Counted from the stretch's first letter, positions 25,524 through 33,258 are shown. The stretch is 40,699 nt of DNA from an uncultured Clostridium sp. (GCA_902471875.1 CABRLN010000019.1:1-40699); one strand, 5' to 3'. Numbers and translations: made by a program. The notes: a model not told the origin generated them from the sequence alone.

Positions 25524-25790
25524 ATGACACCTATGATTGAACTTCATGACATTGATGTTACTGAATTCCTTGCCGTGCTTGATACATGTCAGGGCAACGT
25601 ATTTCTAGTAACAAGAGAGGGCGATCACCTAAATCTAAAAAGTAAGCTTTGTCAGCTTGTTGGTTTAACACAGCTTATTGAAGGCGGTAAGATTGCTCAA
25701 GCATACATTATGTGTGAAGATCCGGAAGATGAAGCTAAGCTGTTCAGGTTTAACCTGTTTAATGACACTGGTGACGCTGAAATTAAGTAA
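25524..25790 (+). CDS. Small 88-aa protein, possibly HPr-fold-like, unknown function
   Basis: A short acidic cytoplasmic protein with a textbook AAGGAGG site and its own consensus promoter and terminator, so probably well expressed. The pattern, EFLAVLDTCQGNVFLVTRE, then LNLKSKLCQLVGL, then QAYIMCEDPEDEAKL, resembles the HPr phosphocarrier fold, where a helix and strand are followed by the K-S-xx-G segment (VDAKSILGI in HPr). The phospho-accepting His15 of true HPr is absent, so it would not act as a PTS phosphocarrier. The fold match is my inference and may be wrong. I know no function for it. Confidence 0.75.
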   Translation: MTPMIELHDIDVTEFLAVLDTCQGNVFLVTREGDHLNLKSKLCQLVGLTQLIEGGKIAQAYIMCEDPEDEAKLFRFNLFNDTGDAEIK

Positions 25791-25838
25791 GGAATTTAAT
25801 TGTTTTAGTAAATATAGCTAAATACACAGCAAAATTTA

Positions 25839-25869
25839 TTCCCCACTGCTTGCAGTGGGGAATTTTTGT
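25839..25869 (+). terminator. Terminator after the 88-aa gene
   Basis: TTCCCCACTGC (25839-25849) and GCAGTGGGGAA (25852-25862) form a perfect 11-bp stem with a two-base spacer, followed by TTTTTGTT. Confidence 0.92.
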
Positions 25870-25932
25870 TGTATAATATAAGTGGTAGGTATATATGTAA
25901 TGTTGCATTTTAATTTTTAGGAGGTAAATATT

Positions 25933-26742
25933 ATGATAGAATTGAATAATGATATAAAAAACATTCTTGATGAAATGAAAAGTTACCCGCAGGTTGATGC
26001 TATTGCTTTGGCAGGATCAAGGGCTTGCGGCAATAGTGATGCAAAATCAGACTATGATGTTTATGTTTATTGCAATGGTAATGATTTTTTATCTGAAGAT
26101 ATTAGAAATGAAATCTACAGTAAATATTGCAGTGAATACGAAACAGGTAATAAGTATTTTGAATATGAGGACAATGTTGTTATGAATTGCGGTGTGTGTG
26201 CCGACATACTTTTCAGAAGCTTTGAAATGCTTAAACATACACAAGGTTATGTAGTTGATAATTGTAATTCTATGCTTGGTTATACCACTGCCTTTTGGCA
26301 TACTCTTAATATAAGTCAGATATATTTTGACAAATCGGGTACTTTTGCCGAGATACAGAAAAAGTACAATGTACCTTACCCTCAGCAGCTAAAAAAGAAT
26401 ATAATAACAAAAAATATGAATATGCTAAGCGGCGTGCTGCCGTCTTACGACAAGCAAATAGCAAAGGCCGTAAAAAGAAATGATGTTGTCAGCATATGCC
26501 ACCGTACAGCAGCATATATGGAAAGCTATTTTGATGTGATTTTCGCACTTAATGAAATGACCCACCCGGGTGAAAAACGCTTAGTAAGCATATGTAAAGA
26601 GCAGTGTAAGCTGTTGCCAAAGGACTTTGAAGAAAATATAAACAGCCTGTACAAAAGTATGTACAACAATTATAAATTGTCTGTTTTAGACAAAATGTAT
26701 GCTAATTTGAAAGAACTGGTTGATTCTGTAATGGGCAAATAA
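25933..26742 (+). CDS. Nucleotidyltransferase-domain protein, DUF4037-like
   Basis: The 269 residues begin with a pol-beta-type nucleotidyltransferase motif: GSRACGNSDAKSDYDVYVY at about 28-46, with the GS pair and the metal-binding DxD (DYD). The third acidic residue may lie in CADILFR near 94. The rest is helical (about 130-265), like the C-terminal part of DUF4037 proteins, with YPQQLKKNI and a long bundle around ICHRTAAYMESYFDV. Members may modify antibiotics, nucleotides or proteins; the substrate is not predictable. GGAGGTAAA precedes the ATG. It stands alone between a terminator and the holB gene. Confidence 0.8.
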   Translation: MIELNNDIKNILDEMKSYPQVDAIALAGSRACGNSDAKSDYDVYVYCNGNDFLSEDIRNEIYSKYCSEYETGNKYFEYEDNVVMNCGVCADILFRSFEMLKHTQGYVVDNCNSMLGYTTAFWHTLNISQIYFDKSGTFAEIQKKYNVPYPQQLKKNIITKNMNMLSGVLPSYDKQIAKAVKRNDVVSICHRTAAYMESYFDVIFALNEMTHPGEKRLVSICKEQCKLLPKDFEENINSLYKSMYNNYKLSVLDKMYANLKELVDSVMGK

Positions 26743-26867
26743 AATTATACTGTATTCTTAAATTGTCCACTTATTTATTTACACGTTTTTATTCTTTTAT
26801 GTATTTTATGGCAATTTATAGTCAAAAATGATATAATTAATATGTTATTAACCAAGGAGGTGCACTT

Positions 26868-27713
26868 GTGGAAAATGGTGCAAAAAATATTTCAGTACTT
26901 GCACTTGAAGAGGCTATGAAAACAGGCAGAATTCCTCACGGTGTTGTTCTTGAAAGCAAACAGCCGCAGCTTATAAAAAAATATGTAATGCTGCTTAGCA
27001 GTTGGGCAGTTTGTACCGGTAATAATAAACCCTGCCTAAAATGTAACCAGTGCAGCAAGGCTTCCACAGGCAACCATCCCGACATTTATACGGCTCAGCT
27101 TTTTGGCAAAAGCGAGGTTGTAAATGTTGACGAAATAAGAAAAATATGCAGCGACGCATATATAAAGCCTAACGAGGCAAACACAAAGGTGTATATTATT
27201 CCTAATGCAGACAAAATGCAGCAGCAGGCACAAAATGCTTTCTTAAAAGTGCTTGAAGAGCCGCCACAGAACATTTTGTTTATATTGTGCTGTACATCTG
27301 CACAACAGCTTTTAGGAACTATACGTTCAAGGGTTGTAGTTTATAATCTTAATTTGCCGGAAGCTTCAGACGAAGAAACAAAAAAGGCAATAGAAAAAGC
27401 TCGGGTAATTGCCGCTGCAATACCTAAAAGTAAAGGCTACGAATTATTAAAAGCAACAGGTACTTTAACTGACAGAGGCTTTGCCAAGCAGGTTATGGAT
27501 CAGCTTTTGGTTATTGTTAATCTTGCAATAAAAGGCAGATTAGTAAATAGCGCCTGTACAACCGATGCAGAACTTCTTAGGGATAATATTGACATACAAA
27601 ATTTAATAAAAATTACAGATATAATAGATATGGCAAAAAAAAGACTAAACAGTAACATTAATATGAATCTGTTTATGTCGTGGCTTTGTGCTGAATTAAG
27701 GAGGCAAAAATGA
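26868..27713 (+). CDS. holB: DNA polymerase III delta-prime subunit (HolB)
   Basis: Part of the clamp-loader complex. It starts at GTG 26868, with AAGGAGG 7 bases upstream. The 281 residues show the clamp-loader zinc motif (C49, C56, C59, C62), NHPDIY, the sensor area with ADKMQQQAQNAFLKVLEEPP and SRV at the end of domain I. The Walker A position is degenerate (no GxxGxGK), as expected for non-hydrolysing delta-prime. It is somewhat shorter than the usual 300-330 residues but has the C-terminal collar helices. It overlaps ricT by four bases, a pairing conserved across Firmicutes. Confidence 0.9.
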   Translation: MENGAKNISVLALEEAMKTGRIPHGVVLESKQPQLIKKYVMLLSSWAVCTGNNKPCLKCNQCSKASTGNHPDIYTAQLFGKSEVVNVDEIRKICSDAYIKPNEANTKVYIIPNADKMQQQAQNAFLKVLEEPPQNILFILCCTSAQQLLGTIRSRVVVYNLNLPEASDEETKKAIEKARVIAAAIPKSKGYELLKATGTLTDRGFAKQVMDQLLVIVNLAIKGRLVNSACTTDAELLRDNIDIQNLIKITDIIDMAKKRLNSNINMNLFMSWLCAELRRQK

Positions 27714-28576
27714 CAGAAGTAGTAGGAGTAAGATTTAAAGATGTTGGAAAAATATATTATTTTGACCCTGATTCAATACCGCTAAAGGTTGGCGACTATG
27801 TAATTGTAGAAACCGCTCGTGGGGTAGAATGTGGTCAGGTTGCAATGGAAAACAGGCAGCTTGAAGATAACGAAATTGTTCATCCTTTAAAAAAAATATT
27901 AAGAAAAGCAACTGATGAGGACATTGAAAAGCTTAAACAAAATAAGGAAAAAGAAAAAGAGGCTTTTAAAATTTGCGAAGAGAAAATTGCACAGCATAAG
28001 CTTGATATGAAGCTTGTTGATGTTGAATATACACTTGATAATAATAAAATTCTATTTTACTTTACTGCCGATGGCAGAGTAGATTTTCGTGCTTTGGTAA
28101 AAGATTTAGCGTCGGTGTTTCGTACAAGAATTGAACTAAGACAAATAGGTGTGCGTGACGAGGCTAAAATGCTTGGTGGTATTGGCGTGTGCGGCAGACC
28201 TTTTTGTTGCTCGTCATTTTTGGGCGAATTTCAGCCGGTATCAATTAAAATGGCAAAAGAGCAGGGTTTGTCGTTAAGTCCTGTTAAAATATCGGGTACC
28301 TGCGGAAGACTTATGTGCTGTCTTAAATATGAGCAGGAGGCTTACCTAGATTTACTCAAGAAAACCCCAAAGGTTGGTGCTATTGTTAATACGCCTGACG
28401 GTAAGGGTATTGTAGTTGAACAAAATCTTCTTACAGGTGTGCTAAAGGTTAGCCTTGACAAGGCACAAAATGCTGCTCCATCTACCTATAAAGTTAAACA
28501 GATTAAAATTATTAAGGATGCCCAAATTCGCCTTGATAAAAGTGAGATTGAACAGCTAAAAGGTTTAGAGGAATAA
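27710..28576 (+). CDS. ricT: RicT/PSP1-family protein (YaaT)
   Basis: In B. subtilis RicT (YaaT) joins RicA and RicF in a complex that carries Fe-S clusters and acts on RNase Y-dependent mRNA maturation. The 288 residues open with VVGVRFKDVGKIYYFDP. They contain the PSP1 C-terminal domain with cysteine clusters GVCGRPFCC (C161, C166, C167) and GTCGRLMCC (C198, C203, C204). A Lys/Glu-rich coiled region lies at 68-92. The ATG overlaps the holB stop (ATGA), implying translational coupling. A terminator follows at 28596. Confidence 0.94.
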   Translation: MTEVVGVRFKDVGKIYYFDPDSIPLKVGDYVIVETARGVECGQVAMENRQLEDNEIVHPLKKILRKATDEDIEKLKQNKEKEKEAFKICEEKIAQHKLDMKLVDVEYTLDNNKILFYFTADGRVDFRALVKDLASVFRTRIELRQIGVRDEAKMLGGIGVCGRPFCCSSFLGEFQPVSIKMAKEQGLSLSPVKISGTCGRLMCCLKYEQEAYLDLLKKTPKVGAIVNTPDGKGIVVEQNLLTGVLKVSLDKAQNAAPSTYKVKQIKIIKDAQIRLDKSEIEQLKGLEE

Positions 28577-28595
28577 GTTTTTAATACTAGCTTTG

Positions 28596-28636
28596 GGAAG
28601 CACCGTATAATTATAATTTGAGGTGCTTCCTTACTT
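28596..28636 (+). terminator. Terminator after ricT
   Basis: GGAAGCACC (28596-28604) and GGTGCTTCC (28622-28630) form a perfect 9-bp stem 19 bases after the stop. The T-run after it is interrupted (TTACTTATTT). Confidence 0.75.
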
Positions 28637-29078
28637 ATTTAGCTTCTATTGCAAATGTTGGGTAAGAAAATTAAAGCTTAGGTCAAGTCTTTTCAAAGGC
28701 TTGTGGGTCCAAGGACAAAGCTATTTCAGATTTTAAGTACAGCGTTCTTAACGAAATGTTTTTCAATAATATTTTTACCAACTTTTATTATAAAGCCCTT
28801 ATTTATTAGCGTTAGTATTTTATACTAATTTCAATTTAAAAAACAAAATTTTTCTGACATATTTTCGCTGTACTGTGGTTTCCTCCTTAACCTGCAACGT
28901 CAGACCTGTATTGCTGTTTGAAATATATTTGAAAATCTTTTCCAATATTTAAAATAAGATTAGTGTCAGAAAGCCTTATGCAATAAAATTTATTTATTAT
29001 TTTTTAGTATGTTATTGTCATATTTGGCAAAAAACATAAATATATATATTACAAATTTTTAAAATTTTATAAAAAGAG
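28637..29078. other. 440-base non-coding gap, with a possible decayed repeat
   Basis: No reading frame is supported on either strand. Near 28690-28720 the string CAAAGGCTTGTGGGTCCAAGGACAAAGC is less A+T-rich than its surroundings and resembles decayed extragenic repeats of the kind seen at the right edge of the window. TTTTTCTGACA near 28850 and TGTCAGAAA near 28968-28976 are inverted copies about 120 bases apart. A Shine-Dalgarno-like AAGGAGG on the minus strand near 28884 is not followed by a usable frame. Confidence 0.35.
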
Positions 29079-29106
29079 TTGATTTTTTTTTAAGGAATGT
29101 TAAAAT
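29079..29106 (+). promoter_or_regulatory. Possible ferredoxin promoter
   Basis: TTGATT (29079-29084), a 16-base spacer and TAAAAT (29101-29106). The match is modest and the position plausible, 37 bases before the ATG. Confidence 0.4.
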
Positions 29107-29142
29107 AAGAGTGTAAAGAAGTTAAGAAGGAGGTGTTCTTAA

Positions 29143-29313
29143 ATGGCATACAAAATTAGTGATGATTGTATTTCATGTGGTGCTTGTGCAGCTGAATGTC
29201 CTGCAGGCGCTATTTCTGAAGGCGATGGTAAGTACGAGATTGATGCAGATGTATGCGTAAGCTGTGGTGCTTGTGCCGGTGTCTGTCCAGTAGGTGCTCC
29301 TAACGAAGAATAA
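29143..29313 (+). CDS. 2x[4Fe-4S] ferredoxin, 56 aa
   Basis: Small clostridial-type electron carrier read directly from the sequence. The 56 residues have two CxxCxxCxxxCP motifs: CISCGACAAECPAG (C9, C12, C15, C19) and CVSCGACAGVCPVG (C38, C41, C44, C48). All eight cluster ligands are present and the two halves are near copies, as in classical bacterial ferredoxins. AAGGAGG is upstream of the ATG. It is a single-gene unit with a strong terminator, typical for an abundant ferredoxin serving pyruvate oxidoreductase and hydrogenase in anaerobes. Confidence 0.95.
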   Translation: MAYKISDDCISCGACAAECPAGAISEGDGKYEIDADVCVSCGACAGVCPVGAPNEE

Positions 29314-29355
29314 TTTAAGATGTACATAAAAGCAAATGCTTTAAATTGTGCATTT

Positions 29356-29395
29356 AAAAAGGGATAACACGGTTTAACTGTGCTATCCCTTTTTT
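29356..29395 (+). terminator. Terminator after the ferredoxin gene
   Basis: AAAAAGGGATAACAC pairs with GTGCTATCCCTTTTT (one mismatch) and is followed by T-rich sequence. Confidence 0.88.
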
Positions 29396-29497
29396 CTGTT
29401 TTTTATAGTTTTTTCTTATAAATGGTTCTTCTATTTTTTCATTAGCTCTAAGAAGCACCACAGGGATTAACATGAACCATAAAGTGTATAGACAGAA

Positions 29498-29536
29498 CAA
29501 CAGCCATGCAAGATTTGTAGTCTGCACGGCTGTTCG
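29498..29536 (-). terminator. Hairpin downstream of the sigma/anti-sigma genes
   Basis: GAACA-ACAGCC-TGCA and TGCACGGCTGTTC form a stem of about 11-12 bp around a 12-base loop. It lies beyond the duplicated 3' end and could terminate the minus-strand transcript, though the U-run is poor. Confidence 0.45.
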
Positions 29537-29614
29537 CTTTATTGCTGAACATTACTCAATGGGAATGTAACTTTCTAATCTCCTTTTGTCAGTTATCCGC
29601 CAGTGGTATATTCT
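29536..29614 (-). pseudogene. Decayed duplicate of the 3' end of the DUF4179-type gene
   Basis: Bases 29536-29614 match 29622-29700 at 68 of 79 positions, with no gaps and an offset of 86 bases. The right copy is the last 26 codons and stop of the intact gene (FTTCGQLTKGDWEITFQLSDVQQ region). The left copy lies just past that stop and is not joined to any frame. This is a partial tandem duplication, or the remains of a second paralogous gene that was deleted down to its tail. Confidence 0.75.
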
Positions 29615-29624
29615 TTATATTGCT

Positions 29625-30671
29625 TTATTGCTGAACGTCACTCAACTGGAATGTAATTTCCCAATCTCCTTTTGTCAGTTGTCCACAAGTGGTAAATTCT
29701 CCATGTACCTGATAGGTATCCAATGCTTCTTTTGGGAGGTGGAATACATATTCTTGATAGCTTCCGCAATGTGATTCGTCCCAAAAGCACTCACTATACT
29801 CGGCTTCTAAAGTCTTTCCATTTGCTGATACCAAGGAGAGCCAGCCGTGGTTATCTGTTTTGATAATGTCATGATAGTACATTTGAATGTGAAGTTTACC
29901 ATCAACATAACCCAAGGCAGTAAGATCAACACCCTCCATAGGTGAAGATAAAGCATTGGCAGAAGGCTTTAGAAAGACTAAATTTTCCGATTCTTTATCA
30001 AGCCAGCTTCCACCCCTGATTTCAACATTGTTGTCAATGGTGGGAGACATGTCAATTTGAGACAGATCAATATCAGAAAGAATGCCGCTAAAATTGTTTT
30101 TATGACTTAAAAACTCGGATATAGAGAATGTGATTTTATCACCGGAAAATTTTATTTTATCCATTTGCTGAAGAAGAATGTAAAAATAGGCAGTGCCGGT
30201 TGCAGTATCATAATGTTCCAGTCTGCAAGTTCCGGAAAGGTCATATGAATTTCGAATGTCATAGCTATCAAATAAATCTATAGTTTCGTCAATTCTGTCC
30301 TGTTCCAAGTCATTCATTGCTACCAACACTTCCGCAGTATCACCCTTTATTGAAGCTGAAACAACTTCCATCTTTATTCCGTTGGAAGTGCAGGATTTTT
30401 GAACCGGTTTCAACTTTTGAGCAAGGTATGGCGAAACAAAATAAATCGCTTTATATGCAAAGTTTACATCTGCTGCTGCTAAAGCAGGTATAGATACAGT
30501 AAAAATGACTGCAATCACCGCTGCAACTGCTACAAATTTCTTCCAGAAAGTACGCCTTGTGCTGCTAAGCAAACGGGTATTTTTCAACTTTCCATTAATG
30601 TTCTTTTCACTGCGTTCTAAAATATCGGCATCAACTTCGGCGAAGCTTTGGTATAAATCATTTCTATTCAA
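29625..30671 (-). CDS. Putative anti-sigma factor, DUF4179-type membrane protein
   Basis: The 348 residues start at TTG 30671, with AGGAGG 9 bases upstream inside the end of the sigma gene, so the two are translationally coupled. A cytoplasmic N-terminus (1-44, rich in charged residues) leads to one membrane segment (about 45-66, KKFVAVAAVIAVIFTVSIPAL). After this comes a large extracellular region with the DUF4179 pattern (FAYKAIYFVSPYLAQKLKPV, then VEVVSASI-like strands). Proteins with this layout beside an ECF sigma factor usually hold the sigma at the membrane and release it on an envelope signal. The signal and regulon are unknown. The two genes overlap by 8 bases. Confidence 0.78.
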   Translation of the reverse strand: MNRNDLYQSFAEVDADILERSEKNINGKLKNTRLLSSTRRTFWKKFVAVAAVIAVIFTVSIPALAAADVNFAYKAIYFVSPYLAQKLKPVQKSCTSNGIKMEVVSASIKGDTAEVLVAMNDLEQDRIDETIDLFDSYDIRNSYDLSGTCRLEHYDTATGTAYFYILLQQMDKIKFSGDKITFSISEFLSHKNNFSGILSDIDLSQIDMSPTIDNNVEIRGGSWLDKESENLVFLKPSANALSSPMEGVDLTALGYVDGKLHIQMYYHDIIKTDNHGWLSLVSANGKTLEAEYSECFWDESHCGSYQEYVFHLPKEALDTYQVHGEFTTCGQLTKGDWEITFQLSDVQQ

Positions 30672-31227
30672 GGAAAAATCCCTCCTTTATTAATTCAGTT
30701 TTCAAATTTTTTCGTGTGCGACTGAGAATTACCATGACATTATTCTTGCTCAAACCGTATCGCTCTGCAATTACTGCAATCGGTTCCGTAAAGAAATAAC
30801 GTCTCACAAAAATATTGCCATCTCGCTCTGGAAGTTTTTTGACAAAACAACGGATACATTGCCCAAGTTCCTTTGCTGCATATGTATTTTCTACATCTGT
30901 TTCGCTTACAAGACATTCTGCCAGTTCATCTAAAACAAGAGCAATTTCACCGCCGCCACGTTTTGTTGCCGTTTTTGCATTAAAACGGTTAAATGACAGA
31001 TTTCGAGTAATCTTTGCAAGAAATATGCGCAATTTGTCAGGTTTTTGCGGCGGTATAGCATTCCATGCATGTAGCCATGTGTCATTAATACATTCCTCGG
31101 AATCCTCTTTATTGTGTAAAATATTATTAGCTATTGTAAAACAGTACGAACCGTATTTGTCATTTGTTTCAGAAATTGCAGCAGGATTTCTCTGCCAGTA
31201 GAACTCTATAATCCGGCTGTCTTCCAC
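30664..31227 (-). CDS. RNA polymerase sigma factor, ECF (sigma-70) family
   Basis: The 187-residue sigma factor starts at GTG 31227, with AAAGGAGG 7 bases upstream. Region 2 includes YCFTIANNILHNKEDSEEC and the NDTWLHAWNAIPP core-binding/-10 helix; region 4 includes FVRRYFFTEPIAVIAERYG and the recognition helix around NNVMVILSRTRKNL. The linker with RGGGEIALVLDELAEC is typical of a large clostridial group of ECF factors encoded with DUF4179-type partners. The upstream gap (31228 on) should contain its promoter and perhaps its own autoregulated site. I did not find a distinct -35/-10 pair of ECF type. Confidence 0.92.
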   Translation of the reverse strand: MEDSRIIEFYWQRNPAAISETNDKYGSYCFTIANNILHNKEDSEECINDTWLHAWNAIPPQKPDKLRIFLAKITRNLSFNRFNAKTATKRGGGEIALVLDELAECLVSETDVENTYAAKELGQCIRCFVKKLPERDGNIFVRRYFFTEPIAVIAERYGLSKNNVMVILSRTRKNLKTELIKEGFFLE

Positions 31228-31744
31228 TATGACGCCTCCTTTCTGTGATTTAAAGGTCCCTTCATTCTATAAAGACAGGAATTAAGATGAAACCTTACAA
31301 GTATTTTCAAAAAAATTATATATCTTGCTAATTATAGCATGTCATGCAGCTGTTTGTATGAATGCTTTTTGAAACAAGCAAAGCCTTGTTGGTCAGTCAA
31401 GTGTAAATGTATGGTTTCGTCGTTCTTGATTGCTCAACGGAGCTTTACGGTGTAGTAGGTAAGGGGGCAGACAAAGCTAGGCATACGGACAGAATAAGCA
31501 GAAATATTTGTTAAATATGTTGATCAATAAATAGAATGAGATGTTCATATGCACGGTTTCTCATTTCTTATATTTTGCAGAAAACCGTGTTTCGCTTAAT
31601 TGCAAAACACGGTTTTTACAGTTTGAAAGAGCAATAAGCAAATTGCTATCGTTCTTTTTTATGTTTAAAAAATTACAAAAAAGGCATTAACTTAATGCAT
31701 TTAAACCCTTTAAATTTATAATCTCACAGATAAACCGGAGTTTG
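31228..31744. other. 517-base gap between two minus-strand genes; holds competing hairpins
   Basis: No gene is supported. The stretch at about 31380-31500 is less A+T-rich than its surroundings and may be remnant DNA; its frames are broken by stops. The right part holds the hairpin set described separately at 31552-31616 and a weaker hairpin with a T-run near 31628-31660. Confidence 0.4.
31552..31621. terminator. Terminator-like hairpin with a competing upstream arm
   Basis: AAAACCGTGTTT (31581-31592) and AAACACGGTTTT (31605-31616) form a perfect 12-bp stem, followed by Ts on the plus strand; on the minus strand it is followed by TTTTCTGC. A third segment CACGGTTT (31552-31559) can pair with the middle arm instead. 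It probably ends minus-strand transcription of the membrane protein gene at 31745. On the plus strand the order of arms resembles an attenuator. Confidence 0.6.
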
Positions 31745-32227
31745 TTAAAACATGGATAATATCAATCCGTCAACAATAGCAACAATTAAAAAAACGATAA
31801 TCCCTTTTAAAAATGAAATAAAATGTTTTTTAGGATTATGATATAAATCAGGATTATTCTCTGTACCTGAAAATCTTATTCGCTTAGAATTTCTCCACCA
31901 TACAATATCAATAATTAGAAAATCAAAGGCATTTAAAAACTGACCTAAAATAAGTATATTTATAAAATTTGGCATAAAATTTTCTTGCTTAATGAATAAG
32001 CCGAAAATAAAAAGTACAACGCCAAAAATAAGAAGATTTGACACAAAAGACATAAAAGGGGAGGTGGTTTTGATTTTTGAATTTAACATAGGGTTTTCCT
32101 TTACAATATGTTGTACTTCATCAGGATAAGACGAAAAGATTTTGATGTTTTTTTGGTCATTTCCGGTATTAAAATAGCATATTAACCAAAATAAAGCACA
32201 CAAGATAACTATTTCAATTATTAACAT
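31745..32227 (-). CDS. Small integral membrane protein, 160 aa, unknown function
   Basis: Four hydrophobic segments are visible (about 1-19, 58-79, 87-110 and 137-158). Between the first and second is a soluble loop of about 38 residues with FSSYPDEVQHIVKENP. The segment WWRNSKRIRFSGTE precedes the last membrane helix. I recall similar clostridial proteins sometimes labelled as permeases, but there is no ABC partner here and I do not assign a function. The ATG at 32227 has GAAAGGCGG upstream and lies 29 bases after the GNAT gene, so the two are probably co-transcribed. Confidence 0.72.
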   Translation of the reverse strand: MLIIEIVILCALFWLICYFNTGNDQKNIKIFSSYPDEVQHIVKENPMLNSKIKTTSPFMSFVSNLLIFGVVLFIFGLFIKQENFMPNFINILILGQFLNAFDFLIIDIVWWRNSKRIRFSGTENNPDLYHNPKKHFISFLKGIIVFLIVAIVDGLILSMF

Positions 32228-32256
32228 ATATTTTTAACCGCCTTTCAAACCGGAAG

Positions 32257-32706
32257 TTATTGTTCCTTTATCATAACAAAGTTTGTAAGAAAAATTCCCT
32301 GTCGTTCTACCTGTTGTTCTTTTACAACCTTATAGCCTCTTTTTTCAAAGAATACTCTTGCCGTAATAGAAGCATGGGTAACAATATTCCCTTGAACCGC
32401 TTGTTCCAACTTATTACAAATATCAGTTGCAACCCCTTTTCCTTGGTAATCTGCATGAACAAATAAACGGTCAAGATAACCTGCCTTATCTATGTCACCA
32501 AAGCCTATGATAATTTCATCATTAACCGCAACAAAGCAATAATGTTTTTGTAATGACTGGTTCCATTTCACCAAATCTATTTGTCCTGTTGCCCATACAT
32601 TTAGTTGCTCTTTTGTATAATCTTTCGCATTTACCGTGTGAACCGTATTATAAAAAAGCTCCGTCAATTCCTTACAATCTGATGACTGATATTCTCTAAT
32701 AAACAT
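32257..32706 (-). CDS. GNAT family N-acetyltransferase
   Basis: The 149-residue acetyl-CoA-dependent acetyltransferase begins MFIREYQSSDCKELTELFY, a common N-terminal GNAT pattern. It contains the acetyl-CoA loop FVHADYQGKGVATDIC (Q/RxxGxG/A motif at about 87-92) and ends with the SITARVFFEKRGYKVV segment that closes the fold. Similar small enzymes (YafP/ElaA-like) act on varied amines, and the substrate is not predictable. The ribosome site is weak (TTGGAG). The membrane protein gene follows. Confidence 0.85.
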   Translation of the reverse strand: MFIREYQSSDCKELTELFYNTVHTVNAKDYTKEQLNVWATGQIDLVKWNQSLQKHYCFVAVNDEIIIGFGDIDKAGYLDRLFVHADYQGKGVATDICNKLEQAVQGNIVTHASITARVFFEKRGYKVVKEQQVERQGIFLTNFVMIKEQ

Positions 32707-32875
32707 TTTATTTTAAAACTCCAAATACTGATTTGTCGTTACTTTATTTAAATAAAGTATAGCACACAGCAACCAAAAAGTCCAATGTGATATATACAAG
32801 CTGCTTTGATGTATTATGTCAAGTGATTTTAAACCTTATGCATAAAATTATTGAAAAAGATAAAACAATAACCGT

Positions 32876-32913
32876 AACTTCGATACCTACTGTATCAAAA
32901 TTACGGTTATTCT
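32876..32913 (-). terminator. Terminator of tRNA-Pro
   Basis: AATAACCGTAA (32878-32888 region) pairs with TTACGGTTATT (32901-32911), and GATAC/GTATC extends the inner stem. Reading on the minus strand it is followed by GTTTTATC. Confidence 0.75.
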
Positions 32914-32914
32914 A

Positions 32915-32991
32915 TGGTCGAGGTGACAGGACTTGAACCTGCGGCATCTTGGTCCCAAACCAAGCACTCTACCAAACTGAGTTACACCTCG
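32915..32991 (-). tRNA. tRNA-Pro (anticodon TGG)
   Basis: On the minus strand the 7-bp acceptor stem is CGAGGTG/CACCTCG. The anticodon arm CTTGG-TTTGGGA-CCAAG carries the anticodon TGG, which reads Pro codons. The T-arm has GCAGGTTCAAGTCCTGT. The 3' CCA is encoded (TGG at 32915-32917 on the plus strand). The D-arm GTAACTCAGTTTGGTAGAGT is normal. It is preceded by a consensus promoter and followed by a terminator, so it is a single-gene unit. Confidence 0.97.
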
Positions 32992-33029
32992 TAGTTTATT
33001 TTGTTTTCTGTTCTCTCGACAGCTTCTAT

Positions 33030-33058
33030 ATTATATCGTAATTAGAATAGTTTGTCAA
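33030..33058 (-). promoter_or_regulatory. Consensus promoter of tRNA-Pro
   Basis: On the minus strand there is a perfect TTGACA (33058-33053), a 17-base spacer and a perfect TATAAT (33035-33030), about 39 bases upstream of the tRNA. The full consensus fits a strongly expressed stable RNA. Confidence 0.9.
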
Positions 33059-33225
33059 CAATATTTTAAAAAAATTTTCATTTTTTTAAAATGGATATAT
33101 AATAAAATCATAATTCGTGTATAAACAGAAAAAATATATTATAAAGCTGTTATTAAAACGCTAATTAAATAGAATATATGTAGTTAAAAATAAAACATCT
33201 TTTATTTTTTAGACATATTAATATT

Positions 33226-33258
33226 AAAACTCCCCAAATTTTGAAGAATGGGGAGTAA
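33226..33258 (-). terminator. Terminator after the zinc-ribbon membrane protein gene
   Basis: CTCCCC/GGGGAG forms a 6-bp stem extended by A/T pairs around a 14-base loop. On the minus strand it is followed by TTTTAAT. The rest of the 350-base gap between tRNA-Pro and the next gene is A+T-rich, with nothing else I can support. Confidence 0.65.

Noticed and set aside
28637..29078. tmRNA, RNase P RNA or SRP RNA in the gap before the ferredoxin
   Set aside because: None of the characteristic core sequences of these RNAs were visible, and the few inverted repeats do not fit their folds.
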